From positions 186,001-250,000 of the forward strand of contig KB445811.1 in the NCBI GenBank assembly GCA_000320605.2: a stretch of 64,000 bases of DNA. The letters are read 5' to 3'. The notes under the pieces were generated by a model. That model did no database searches. It worked only from the letters and a program-made list of their open reading frames with translations, and was not told the DNA's origin. Below, in pieces: positions 12,121 through 23,740 of this stretch; position 1 is the first letter of the stretch, and each line of letters opens with the position of its first letter. The DNA is from Gelatoporia subvermispora B (taxonomy: Eukaryota; Basidiomycota; Agaricomycetes; Polyporales; Gelatoporiaceae). Made by a program: the position numbers and the translations under genes.

Positions 12121-13560
12121 CTATAGCCTCCGCGCACATCCCTCCGTCCTCGCCACGCCACTCGCGCCCGTACCCTCTCTGCCTGGCCCAACGGCCAGCC
12201 CGAGCTTGAGCTTCGCCAGCGCCGCGCGCAGGGCGCCAAAGACGGCCTGGTGCGGCGCCGGCTCGATGGAGTCGACTATATGCGCGTGGATGAGGCCAGT
12301 GAGGGGCGAAAACACGTATGTCGAATTCCTGTCGGAGGTGTCACATTTGTGCATAGAGCCAAGAAGGGCAAGAGGGACAGGTCAGCGGTCAAAGATGCGA
12401 GAGGGGGACAAGATATGGCACTTACACTTCCCACCCGCCACGCTCGCCGGTCACGCGCGCGACGCCCGACACGTCCAGCCCGATGAAGAGGCTCTTCTCG
12501 CGTATGCTCCGGTGCGGCCGTGACGCGCCCTCTGGGCCTGGCGGCTGGTCAGGCAAACCGGGGAGAGAGGCCGACCCCGACTGAGAGGAGGGCCCATTAG
12601 AGGAGCGCGGGCCGTGCACACGCACGCGCCGCAGTGTGACGCGCAAATCCGTGTAGAGCGCGTTTAGCGTATGCCGGACGAATACGGAGGATGCCATGTA
12701 TAGAGGGTGACCTGGGTCGAACAAGAGTGTCAGGGCCGCGGAAAGTGGCTAATATGCGCGGTTGAAAATGAGACGCACGCACCTTCGATATGGAGAGTCC
12801 TAGGAAATGGCGACGGCAACGGATTCGGGGGGGTGTAGGACAGTCGTATGTTCCTACTGTATATCCCTTCTTCTGCACCATCCTTCCCGTTCGCTCGTCC
12901 GGCAACCAGGGGGGTTTCTAGAGAAGAGATGAGGCCCGTGGAGAAGAAGTCGGGCAGCGTCTGCTGCAGGGTGTATATCGCACGGCCTGTGCAAGTAGTG
13001 GGCGTAGCATTTCACGGCAGGGGGGCGTCAAAAAATTGCAAGGTCGCACGGAAGGAGAGCTGGACGTAGCATCAGGTCCTCTCGAGCAACATGGATGCAC
13101 GACATGAGGCGAGCTCACAGCCGACGGCCGTGTACATACCTGTACGAATCTCCCACTCCTGGTCAGAAATCTCTCCCTCCCCCGAATTTCCGGGTTCTGG
13201 TCCGTCTGCGTTGTGTAGTTCTGGATCTCGAGATGAATATAACGCAGGTTCGTGTTTGTTGCCGTCAGAAGAGAACACGAGCTCTGGGAGGTATACCGGA
13301 GGATGTCCTTGAAGACCCTGCAGAGCCGGGGGGCGCGCATGGCTTTTAGAAACACCTGAGCGCAAATGTGCATACTCGTCTTCAAAGACCGACAGCGAAG
13401 ATGAACTTGAGTATGAAGGGGATGTGAGAGCATCGGGAGCTGGAACTGCTGAACAGATGAATCGGCTAGGTTTCAGAGTTTGCACAGTACGCGAATTAGC
13501 ATAGTCGGAGAGGTGCGCCTGATGACAGTGTTTGAGAGCTTTACGTCGAATGCAATGCAT
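12121..13560 (-). CDS. conserved fungal NTF2/DUF2358-like protein, probably mitochondrial
   Basis: Four exons (13140-13560, 12783-12986, 12426-12711, 12121-12328) join in phase to 372 residues. The N-terminus (MHCIRRKALKHCHQAH) is rich in basic residues and poor in acids, like a mitochondrial presequence, followed by about 110 disordered residues. The conserved part starts at QEWEIRTGRAIYTLQQTLPD and continues with FFSTGLI, GIYSRNIRLSYTPPNPLP, FPRTLHIEG, the helix YMASSVFVRHTLNALYTDL, and the strands FIGLDVSGVARVTG and STYVFSPLTGLIHAHIVDSI. This alternation resembles the cone-shaped NTF2-like fold of DUF2358 proteins. Function is unknown. Family naming is by pattern, not by search. Confidence 0.7.
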
Positions 13561-14274
13561 AGTGTAAGTAGCACTCGTTCAAGAAGTCTGAAAGTCGTGG
13601 TCAGAAACGACCGGGTTTGAAAGCAAGCAAGTTCGCCTGAACAGAGCCAGACCTGGCGGACGCGTCGCGCGTAGGCTCGGCACGTTGTTAGACGCTCACG
13701 CACCCTACTCCGTTTCGATCGGATGTCGTCCACTCGAATTCGAGCGAACTCGGAAAGAAACTGAGAGAATTGAGAGCTAAGATGGTAAAGGCACTGCGAT
13801 GTTATATGAAATGATTCCGTATATATCCTATGTAATATCGGACAGCAAAAGGATGCGAATGCATCTTGAAATATCGAGCGTCATATACAACAAATATTAT
13901 ACGAAGGCGGAGCAAGTATCGATATAGCATGATGAGCGGTATAGCGACGTATTACTATATTACTACACCGAGGAGGCATCGGTGCATTCCAAGTACAATC
14001 AAAGCAATCCGAGCGTGAGAGAAGGGGGGGGGGGGCTACAGAATAGACATAGGCATCATCGATATTCCGCTGATGTTGACTATTTGGCCTCAATGATTGC
14101 AGTTCGAGGGTTTGTGTCTCAGGTTTTGCATAAGGGAGTTGAACATATGCAAGTCATATGCCAAATCTATGGTTGCCTCGTGAGTTGTATCGATTGGCGA
14201 GTTCAGGACGCCGAAGACAAAACTGAACTCCTGCCACGCACCGCCGCGGTCGAGCGGGATATTATGGCGCAAGG
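13561..14274. other. AT-richer spacer with a G run
   Basis: Promoter region of the gene ending at 12121 and 3' side of the small gene at 14275-14643. A 62-codon minus-strand frame (14090-14278) begins at an ATG overlapping the stop of that small gene. No recognised exon otherwise. Confidence 0.45.
14024..14035 (+). repeat. G12 homopolymer
   Basis: A run of 12 G residues in an otherwise mixed sequence. It is prone to length error in sequencing and to slippage in vivo. Confidence 0.9.
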
Positions 14275-14643
14275 TCATTTATAGCCCCGGGTGCGGAGCT
14301 CCTCGGCGAACGAGACACCCCACACCCACACGTTCGGCGGGACCCAACGGCTGTACATCGTGAAGAGCTGGAACCGGCAGCCGAGTGCGCGAATGCCCTC
14401 GTCGACGAGTTGGAGTTGAGCATACACCGCCTTTTGTCTCTCTTTTAGCTGCCTGAGATGATCAAATTTGGGATCGTAACCTGCGAGGTTCGGTTGGAAT
14501 GGTGGAGGAGAATAGGGGAGGTCCAGAGCTTCGCCGTTTATGGGAAGGTTAATTCTCAGTTGAAAAGGCACGATATGAAGGAGAGTATACGGAATTGTGG
14601 CTCGCCACTTCTCAATCTGATCTCTCAGAGAGTCAGAAGCCAT
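14275..14643 (-). CDS. small hypothetical protein, 122 residues
   Basis: One uninterrupted frame starting MASDSLRDQIEKWRATIPYT and ending AEELRTRGYK. It contains a proline-rich segment (LDLPYSPPPFQP), a charged helix (FDHLRQLKERQKAVYAQLQL) and an aromatic C-terminus (RWVPPNVWVWGVSFAEEL). Codon use and residue mix look like a real protein, but I do not recognise the family. No signal peptide or membrane segment is evident. The terminal codons read AAATGA, so the stop overlaps an ATG that opens a further 62-codon frame (down to 14090), raising the possibility of a frameshift or a longer original gene. Confidence 0.45.
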   Translation of the reverse strand: MASDSLRDQIEKWRATIPYTLLHIVPFQLRINLPINGEALDLPYSPPPFQPNLAGYDPKFDHLRQLKERQKAVYAQLQLVDEGIRALGCRFQLFTMYSRWVPPNVWVWGVSFAEELRTRGYK

Positions 14644-15191
14644 GAATGGGTAAGGAGATTAGAGTTCAAAAGTCTGTGGTTCAGTTGAGACTAGCTAGTC
14701 AGCCAAGCTGAACCAGCAGATGTTATAGTAATGAGGTGCTCAACTCCACTGTAGTTGGAGATCACTCATGGTGTATGCACATTTACCTGAGATCTGGTTC
14801 AAGCTTCATAACCACTGGCCGAGCACAGAGGCGAGGCCTTGTAAGGAGGGAGTTCAGCAGACATATCGTGCATGATCTGCCACCATTGGACATACGATGT
14901 CACAATTACCGTGACCACTTCACGCTCAGAGTCTCAAAGATGCCCAAAAGCCCACAGAGCTATCCACACAAGTATTAAGGATAAGATATAAAGTGGTTCG
15001 GACCACAGATGCGACCGGGTATAGCGAAGGTATCAAGAACAGAACGACCAAGAGGAAGGCGGGCGGCGTGCGCGCTAGAGGACCAAAGAATCCCAACTCG
15101 AAACTCGGGAGTACAAAATGACGCGCCGAGATCATGCGTTATGTCGACGGAGACGAGGCCAGCCGCCCCCGCTCGCGTTTGTGCGAGGCGC
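14644..15191. other. spacer between the small gene and the LysM gene
   Basis: Upstream of the small gene and downstream of the LysM gene. No exon, repeat or RNA recognised. Confidence 0.5.
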
Positions 15192-16282
15192 TTAAAGCTC
15201 GTCGCAGTAGGGGAGGTCCGAGTCGTCGTCATCGTCATCGCCGGACGCCGCCGAGGAGGCCGCAGCAGCAGCCGCGGAGGTGGGCGCGGGGGTCGCAGAG
15301 GGGTTCGCAGGGATGGCCGTCGCGGGGATTGTCGCGGCGGGGAGAGCGGAGCCCGCGGGGGGCGAGGGGACGGCCGCGTTGTTAGCAACGCAAACGACCT
15401 GTGCGGGTCAGGTTAGGTACATTTCGAGCATGAGCGCTGAGTATGTGGAGACGCACCTCGCCGACGTAGAGGTTGTCGCACTGCGCGTCGAGCTGCGGGT
15501 TGAGGTTGTTGAGGATGGTCGCGTTGAAGCCGTAGGTCTGCGCGATGTCGTCGCAGGTGTCGCCGAGCTGGACGACGTGCGTGGTGCTGCAGTCCTCGCC
15601 CTCGTAGCCGAGGCAGAGCGACTGGCCCGACTGGAGGTTGTTGCACTCCGAGTCGATAGACGGGTTCACGACCGCAAGCTGGTAGCTGGTGGGGCGATGC
15701 GTCAGTATCCAAGAATAGAGCTGAGCGCAGAGCTGGGCACAACAGATTCTGCCCAGGGGCGAGGAACGACTATTTTTGCCACATCAAAGGATGGTGGCGT
15801 CTATGGCCTCGTGCATGGCTTCATGTACAACTGCAGCGGAACGCAGGATGTATGATGCAATCGTTGAACTGCTCATAGCATAACGTATAGCCACTGTGGC
15901 AGATGCGCTCGAGTAGAGAGTGGCGTGCCCGTTACGACCATCACGCACACTCCGCAGTACATATATCATACACCTAGTTCATGATGAACAGATTCTGACG
16001 TCTTGAGGGGTCAAAGAATATGTAGCTCGGCTTCCACGTTCTGATGACATGAACCAGATGGGCAAAGAACAATCAACTCACGTAGAAACGTTGTGCGCGG
16101 CGGAAATTCCATCGCAGATGTCGCCGTCCTGAACGGTGTAGGTACGCGTACAGGTCTGCGCAAAAGAAGCTAAACAAGCCCGGGTCAGCATCCCTTCCTT
16201 TTGACAGATAGCAACCCGAATACTCACTCTGGGCGAGGAGGGGGAGCGCCACGAAGGCAACGACGGCAGAGCGGGCGAACAT
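15192..16282 (-). CDS. secreted two-LysM protein with acidic tail and C-terminal CDEL
   Basis: Four exons (16228-16282, 16082-16169, 15457-15685, 15192-15398) give 192 residues in phase. A signal peptide (MFARSAVVAFVALPLLAQ then TSFAQ) probably ends near residue 23. LysM 1 spans about 25-73 (TRTYTVQDGDICDGIS; VNPSIDSECNNLQSGQSLCL). LysM 2 spans about 82-127 (THVVQLGDTCDDIAQTYGF; LNPQLDAQCDNLYVGEVVCV). Both carry paired cysteines, as in fungal LysM proteins. LysM domains bind chitin or related N-acetylglucosamine polymers, so a role in cell-wall binding or masking chitin is inferred. A Pro/Ala/Ser linker leads to six aspartates and the terminus YCDEL, which resembles ER-retention tetrapeptides. 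The second intron is 396 bases, far longer than its neighbours. Confidence 0.85.
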
Positions 16283-16985
16283 GGGCTCGAAGACGGGTTG
16301 GGTATTCGTTAAGTTACGAAAAGAGTGTAAGCTGCGTTGAGCAAAAGAGAGCAAAGACCAAGTCGCGCTAGTCGTCGGGGACGTCGATGTGGAAGGAGAA
16401 AAGGCGGGACGAGGCGACAGCGGACGCGTTTGATCCAATTTGTGCTGCTCGGATACGGCCAACTCGCGCGCCTGGGCCTCAACCCCGCCAAGACGGCTTG
16501 CCAACAGATACGCTCGCCACGCCGGCAACCCATAGCAACCAGGCCGAGGTCGTCCTCCCGAGTCCTCTCGAGCCTTCTCTTACGCATTTTCGTCTCTGGC
16601 TGCTCGGGATTGGGCATCGCGTCGTCCAGCGACTACATGCGCGGCGCAAGAGGGCGCAAGCCAGCTCATCGCGAGCCTCGACGACCGGAACCAACGAGCT
16701 CGCGAAATCACTCCGCCTGCTCGTGTCGCCTACGCAGCGAGGCCGCGAGGGCCTGATCGTGCGCTCGAAACAGCCCTGAGCAGACAGACATCAAGCCGGG
16801 ACCTCGTTACCATGGCCCACACTTCGCTTTCACGGTGGCTGAGGGTATCCCGGCGGGTTCTGAGTAGCTACAGGCAACTGCGGCGAGAGGGAGGCCATAC
16901 AGGGCCATACTAGCGCTGCTTGTGCCGTTAGTGTTCCTGGCCCTCGGGCCGACGTGCGTTCCGCACACAATCATACGTTTTCTAC
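15585..16985. repeat. LysM-locus segment duplicated at 19.97-20.87 kb
   Basis: Covers the LysM coding region from the start of LysM 2 through the upstream flank. Matching blocks include GAGGACTGCAGCACCACG on the coding strand, the long-intron block around 15790-15825 (matching about 20197-20235), the block at 16595-16690 (matching about 20492-20580) and 16795-16860 (matching about 20682-20740). The partner is diverged and shorter. Confidence 0.7.
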
Positions 16986-17905
16986 TTGACGAACGGCGCG
17001 TGGCCTGCTGCGGGAGGTTGCATGGTCTCCGTCACATCTGCCTTGATTCCGACGAACACACCGTGATCCGTTTTGGGATCACGATCCGACGCCATGCTGC
17101 CTGCTTTTCCGCATAGTCGCAGTAGAGCTCATGCGCAGAATGCCAGATGTTCCCCTTGCAGAGGAGAGAGCACACTGTCTTGGACGCTGGGAGATCTCTC
17201 AGTCTTGCCAACATCTTGAAATGATATGGATCTCGAGTCCATGCATATATGCATATGGACTATCCGATCCCTCGTACTGTGGAGGCCCTCAGCGCTAGAT
17301 GGAGGCCCGTAGCGCTCTTTTGGCGGTTGTAACCCGTCGGGAAGACCGAAGAACCACCCAAGCAACCCGACTTCAACATTCATGGAGCATGTGGTTCCGC
17401 AGGTACATATGTCATTACACGACGATCCGATGCAAAGGTCTAACTTGTATTCGGCATTGCAGTGGTCTAACAAAGAAAGCTGTGCTGCTAATATCTCGGG
17501 CCTCATATGATGCTGTTTCACGCATTAGAAGTGTAGAGCCGTATTGCGACATATTTTTACAGTTTGATTCATGCGCCTTGCGGAGCCTAATGTCCCTGCC
17601 TACAGCATGAATGAACTGTACAGCGATGTGACTTAGAAGGCCTTTGTCTAGGTTGCTTAAGGATTGAAGCGCTTGTAACTGGACATCCGGTCAACTGTTT
17701 GTAGATCGCATCAGCGGACCCAATGGAGGCTAAATGATGTCAAATACCGAATCGTGAATAGACCGGCTGATCAACCTTTTCAAAACGGTACATGTCTGTG
17801 AATGTGAAATATACGCACGTATATAGCTGCTTCGTCTACGTACATCCGGGTACATCCTTCATTCCCCACTGAGTGGGCATTTATTCAGCCACGGTCTCAT
17901 ATCCG
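16283..17905. other. LysM upstream region and spacer
   Basis: The first 700 bases are the promoter side of the LysM gene and part of the duplicated segment. A 130-codon plus-strand frame at 16387-16779 is GC-rich but is not preserved in the duplicate, which has stops, so I do not call it. From 17000 to 17905 I see nothing but short frames. Confidence 0.45.
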
Positions 17906-19946
17906 ATGTCAGCAGGCTCGCATCTGGACAACACGCTGGGCGCAATCCAGATCGGTGCGTGTAATCATTTCTTCATCGCAAGTGATACTAACATACTCTC
18001 AGCTTCAATCTTGTCATCAGTGTAAGCACGTGGCGAGTCTTTACACGGTTTTAGAGGGAAAGAGAACACCCAATTACAGTGTATTCGGGGTTACAATCCT
18101 CCAAACATACACGTACTTCCACAGAGGCAGCAGCGATCCAACATTGTTCAAGGCGGCAGTGCGTATATTTGTCTCGTGGTGAAATGCGACATGTCAATGA
18201 TGATGCTTTGTCATAAGATCGGTCTCATCTCGTGAGTCACTTGCACGGCATATGTTCGAGCTATAGCGACGCTGATCCATTTTGTGAAGAGCCTTGGGCG
18301 TGTTGCATGAGATAATCACAAGTTACACGAGCTACATATTTATGGTCACTGACTTTGGGAAACCTATCGAAAATTTGCATATGACATGGTGAGAGTCATT
18401 CCTCACTCTGATGTTCGAAGCTCATATTATCAGGTCCACCGACGTGCGTATCACCGTAACGTCGGATACTCGCTCACTTGAAGACTAATACGCCCGCAGG
18501 TTTTGGTTATTATTAGCGTGAGTCCAGTCAAAGACATATACGATACCTCACTCATATCTGATAGAGCGTTATGAACACATGCAACCGATTGTGCGTAATT
18601 GCGAGTTGCAAAGTACACGCATCTTACATCGTTCATAATAGCATTTTCATTTTACGCATTTGGCGTCGTGAGTTGATCACCTTGCCATATCAGTGAGTAA
18701 GTCCGTGCTCACTTGTGAAATTTACAGTCAGTAGGGAGTGGATCCCTGCTGTTGTTATTGTGAGGACTACTCCAGTACAGAATAAACAATTGCGAACTGT
18801 CACGTAGGCGGTCTTTTCCATAGGAGAACTTGGTACGTGACCTGTCTCGACTCCGAATACTGCTTGCTGACCAGCTCCATGGCGCACAGGCGCACTAATG
18901 GGCGAGTAGACATACCGACTGCATAAATGCCCATATCGTGACGTACTCACCTGGGGAGAACATTAGCACTTGTCATCACAATGTAAGGAGCAGGAGCCAA
19001 ATGCAACGATTACTAATGCGTACTGCTTGTAGAGAAGTCAAGATTCATATATTCTTCCCGCCTTCGGCGGTACTATCAGTAGTAGTTTATTGTTCGGTTC
19101 ACAGAGCGACAGACTGATGAGACATTAGCCTGAAGTGTACATTGCGACTGTATGCGCCGCCATATCCGATCTCTCGATTACGATCTCGCAGGTCGTCCTG
19201 TTGCGGAAATGCCGTATTACTAAAGCGAGGTATCTTCTCTCTGTTCTACGGTTCTTCTTGTTCTTACGTTCTTATGCATGGGCAGAACCAATAATGTGCT
19301 TCAGACGCTGATGATATATAGTATCAACACTGGCTCGCTCACCACGTACGTCTGATCATATTGACTTCTTCAGATGCTTGTGACTAACCACCGGCGGAGT
19401 ATATGGGCAGTGGTGGTGTGCATTATGGTGCGATTTCAATGCATCTTTCTGCATCGAAATTGTATTGACGCTTCTGCAAGTGGATAAGCATGCCGAGCAA
19501 CCTGCTCTACCTCATCTTCTTTTCCACATTGCCCACTTGTGAGTTAACTGGACTCTGAATCAGCATTTCGACACTTAGAATACGGGCGGATGTCCCATAG
19601 TACTCTTCAACGCACTCCTAGCAGCGCTGAATGCAAGACACGAGCTGCGTGAGAGAGTACATGGGGAGATAGACTGGGAAACACTCCGCCAAGTCTCAGT
19701 CGTCTCCCAAGACGTGTCTGAGATTGCAAGCGTCCATGCTCTCGGGCCAAATAATCAAGAGGTCAGGCAAATGGTCACGCTCAAGGTCATTGCTTACCCG
19801 CCTTAGATGCATGATACCGTGATGGAACTGAAAGTTGGACATTGAGCCTCGCGGATCTATCAGTCGAGATGTGTGCAACTAATATGATACAAATTGCAAT
19901 CAAGGTTGACAGCGTCCGCACTATGACATGCATTTTTCATATCTGA
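17906..19946 (+). pseudogene. DUF6534-type seven-TM protein, decayed copy B
   Basis: The first exon MSAGSHLDNTLGAIQI ends at a GTGCGT donor. Later pieces are VFGVTILQTYTYFHRGSSDP (about 18080), PEVYIATVCAAISDLSITIS (about 19135), a YSINTGSLTT-like piece near 19320, NLLYLIFFSTLPT (about 19500) and FNALLAALNARHELRERV (about 19605). The last exon reads QIAIKVDSVRTMTCIFHI and stops at 19946, matching the ends of copies A and C. The middle third, which should hold helices 3 and 4, is unrecognisable and stops interrupt the pieces. It is followed within about 20 bases by the broken LysM copy. Confidence 0.6.
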
Positions 19947-19966
19947 GGCGCTCGATATTGCAAATC

Positions 19967-20870
19967 AGTACCTACGTGGTGCTGCAGCCCTCACCATTGT
20001 ATCCGGGGAAGAGCAACCGCCCTGGCCGAAAGTTCTTGGACCGCGTGTCGATGGGCAGGTTGAGGCTTCACTGCCGCGAGCTGATGGGAGTTAGAGGGGG
20101 CGATGCACTGATACCCAAGAATAGACCAGAGTGCAGGACTGTACAACACGGTTTCTTTCCGGCAGCGAACATGCTCCATTATTGCTATATTACATCAGAT
20201 GGTGGCACCTATGGTCTCGTGCGTAGCCTTATGCACATCTACGAGGAAGCGTTACTACATTACTGAGAATTGGGGCGAAAGCAGACGCGCGCGAGTAGAA
20301 TATACCACAGATTCGTGATCAATACATGATGGCATCTTTATCCTGCCAGGCAAACTGCGACTCAGTGAACATCGGAGGTTTTACGGCAGGGTCAGTGAGG
20401 GAGTAGTCACATGGGCGAACAAATGACATCCTCGCGAGCGATGAGCTCTTTCCTATAATGATAATATGATCCCCTCTTTTACACATCCCCGCCTGCGGCT
20501 GCTCAAGATTGCGCAATACATCATCCAGTGACTATATGCGCAGCGCAAGCCAGCTCATCGCAAGCCTCGACAACCGGAACCAGAGATGCTCGCGAAGTCG
20601 CTCCACCTGCTCTTGTCGCCTAAGGTCTTGTCGATGCGCGAGGCAGCGAGGGCCTAGCCTCCGCAGATATCGCGCTGAGGCCTCGTTACCATGACCTATA
20701 CTTTGCTTCCACGGTGGTCGAGGGTGCCCCGGCGGGCCCTGAGCAGCTGCGGTGAGAGGAAAACTGAGGAAGACCATACACACCAGCGCTCGCTATGCCG
20801 CTCGCCGTGTTCCTGATAATCGGGTAGACACGTAACCTGCGCACGACCATACGTGAGCACTTGATTCTAC
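19967..20870 (-). pseudogene. degraded partial duplicate of the LysM locus
   Basis: Minus-strand sequence at 19975-20090 aligns with the third exon of the intact LysM gene (shared runs GAGGGCTGCAGCACCACG, CAGCTCGCGG.AGTGAA, ATCGAC). The match stops where LysM 2 should continue. The long intron and the upstream flank also match, but the signal-peptide and first LysM exons are missing or unrecognisable around 20250-20480. It cannot encode a LysM protein. One breakpoint lies at the 3' end of DUF6534 copy B. Confidence 0.65.
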
Positions 20871-21779
20871 ACACATACTCTTTGATACAACGGCGATCAG
20901 TCCTGCAGGATAGTAGGCCTGTCATATGTTGTGTGTTCATTTCTCATCTTCTTGGCCGGGTGAGTCTTGTCCGAGCCCGCAGTGCAATGATGCTTGTGTG
21001 CAGCACTATTGATTGATTTGTACCCCAGTCTCACGCAAGCGTGCCAACCCCAATGAGGACGCATTGGATAGCTTCGTTCGAATTGGCCTCGTTTGTCGAT
21101 AACAGCACAAGGGCTCCACGCTATGTCATCAGATAGCTGCTTGACATCGGTGTTGAGCGCTGATGACTCTACCATTGCGCGTAACCTGTTATTTGTCATG
21201 GACAAGCGGCTCACTACAAAGAAATAAAGGAATCCCTTTTGGGGTGCAGAAAGCTTCGCCGGAATGGACAAATTACGCTTCAATGTCATAGAATTAACCC
21301 TATATGGTTCGAATACATTTGTTCACCAGCTTCCCCGAGCAGTCGGGTGTGCACCAATGTAGAAGATCCTCGGTAGCTTTAATACCCTATGCATCTCACA
21401 CGGTGACATGGAGAGATATAGAGTAGAACAAACAGGAGACATATGTTGACGTTACGCCGTCTCTATTAACAACGAGGACTGAACTATGAATGTGCAAGTG
21501 GGATGCGTCTATCTGCAGAGTGCAGGGCACCCGAAGTAACATTACATGCAATGCATTGGGTAGTGTAACGGTTGTGGAAAATGGATTGCGCGGGAATTGC
21601 GCCACACGCAGCCGCTGGACTATTCGTCGGTATGATTGCATTCGGGGGGACCAGACTTCTGAGGCTCATTTTGCAATACGGCATATTCAAAATGCATACA
21701 AGAAGTATGTACATCAGGGTTTGATAATCTTACCGGTTGGCGTCTCTTGACATGTACCATACACTATTAATGCTCTGGA
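20871..21779. other. spacer between the LysM remnant and DUF6534 copy C
   Basis: The longest frame is 130 codons (20897-21289, minus) with no family signature. Nothing else supported. Confidence 0.4.
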
Positions 21780-23740
21780 TCAAACAACCTGTTCCGAGTG
21801 GTCTATTTTGATCTCAATGGTGCGTAAATTGTTCTGATAGAATGCATTAGTGAGATCTGCGGATACAAGACGGAATACTGACCTCCTGGGTGTCCTCGAG
21901 ATGCGTGATTTGGGTGCTTGCGACGGACGATGACGGCTGAACATTGGACATTGAGACTCCCAGCGTAATCAAACCGGCATTTCCGCTGGCAATCTCTCGG
22001 AGTTCCTGTCTGGCGTTGAGCGTCGCTAACAGAGCGTTGTAAAGCACTAAGTGAGGTATAAGCCTTGTTTGATGTGAAGGAGTTAATCGTAAATGTGTAC
22101 TGACGGGTAGGTAATGCGGCGTAGAAGATATCGTAGACAAGGTTGTTGGGCATGGCCGCCCACTGCAATCGAAGTGAGAATGCATTCCATGATATCGAAT
22201 AGTTGGCACGCACACTGATGAGCAGAACCAGGGCACAGATCCTGCGAGAGACGATTTGTTTCGAAATGATCTCATGGATCATGGGCACGCACGTGGTAAG
22301 CAAACCGGTGTTGATGCTATAGATGATCAAAGTGCGCATGATCGAATCGGTCCTGTGAGAGGAGTGGAGGAATTTCAATGGGGCCCATGAAGGTGCTCGG
22401 GTGAACAGACCTGGGCACACCACTACGATGCCGCCAGAGTAGTACAACTTGGGAGAGCGCAATAAGCAAGTCGGCTACTATTGTCAGGCTGGTGGCCACG
22501 TAGAACTCAGGCTGTAGGACTGCGTGAGTGGTCTCAGGCGTATCGAAGACCTTGACGGTATACCGATAACGATCGCACGGCAGAGAACTCGAGGTGGATT
22601 GCAAATTCGCTGAAGATGCGTGTTTATTCGAGAACTTGCAATAATGGTCGATTTCACTCACTCCTTTACTGCGAAAACTGGTGTCATGCACGCTCAGCTG
22701 AGTAGCTTGCAGACAGCTGAGTATGCATACCAATCAAAGAGGCTGTGAAGCATCGATGATCATCGTGTTCCCGAGAGCATGTGAATACATACCGAATTCC
22801 CCGAGAGAGAATAGCATCTGCATGAGCAGTTAATCAGCTTCAGATCTGTGGTAGCTTCCAAACCAAACTTACGATAACGGCAGCTAGGAACCAATTCTTG
22901 CCGCTCACTGCAGACCACGATAGGTTATGAGAGAGCTATTTAATCCAACAGTAACCGAGTACGCACGATGCCATATACGCAGACAAAAGAGACTAAACCA
23001 ATTATATAAGTATATATTCGTACAGGGATGCCCAAGAGAACGCACCTCCGGACACCAGTATCCATGAAGGCCTGATAGTCACATGCCGTCATGAGTTGAT
23101 CTCTGGCGGTGCAGCGTCTCAAAACGTACACTTAGAAAGACAACGACCTTTTGCATAGATGAGCCCAGTCCGGCCGCAAGAGCAAATGGCGCTTACAATG
23201 ATGCTCCTGGTCAGTTTAGTCAGTGATAATAGGAGCCACTCAGGATCTCTTAAGTTACTTCGTCTCTCGCGTCAATGCGATGATATTACCGTAATCCGTG
23301 ACAGTATACTGGTAGGCCATCTGGCATATGGCGACCTGGTGGGTCGTGCCCATGACCCTAAGGTATGCTGAGGTTAACGACTATGTGCGGCCTCGCAATG
23401 AACGATATCCACCATAAGAGTGCGATCTAAATGATAATGATGACGAGTTCGTAAAAAAGCAGAGAAGGAGATGCGTACCACAGCTTTGTACAAATAGGAG
23501 TCCTTGCTGCTTTGGTGGAAATAGATGTAGGTCTGAATGACTGTAACTCCGTACAGTCTATAGCAACGATGAGCCGAAGTTAAGCTGCGTTTATCAGAGG
23601 CGCGCCGCTTACGCAGACGATAATATCGTACCTGAACCCGGATCAGTCCGCACCGATCATAAGAAGTACAATCACTCACATATCTGTAGCGCCCCCAGCG
23701 TGCCATCGAGATGGTGGTTTATGGGAGGAGGAGAAGCCAT
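21780..23740 (-). pseudogene. DUF6534-type seven-TM protein, copy C (best preserved)
   Basis: Starts MASPPPINHHLDGTLGALQI at 23740, followed by a GTGAGT donor. Further exon pieces are LYGVTVIQTYIYF (about 23550), QVAICQMAYQYTVTDYGNII (about 23310), QPEFYVATSLTIVADLLIAL (about 22480), MRTLIIYSINTGLLTT (about 22320), LVYDIFYAALPT (about 22130) and YNALLATLNARQELRE (about 22020). The last exon ends IEIKIDHSEQVV at 21780. Most exons keep frame and splice sites, but the second to fourth helices fall in different frames with stops (around 23230-23330), so I call it a pseudogene; an unusual splice pattern is possible. The family is a fungal membrane protein of unknown function. Confidence 0.6.

Noticed and set aside
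16387..16779. 130-codon plus-strand frame upstream of the LysM gene
   Set aside because: The duplicated copy near 20.5 kb has stops and frame changes in the same frame, and no family is recognised.
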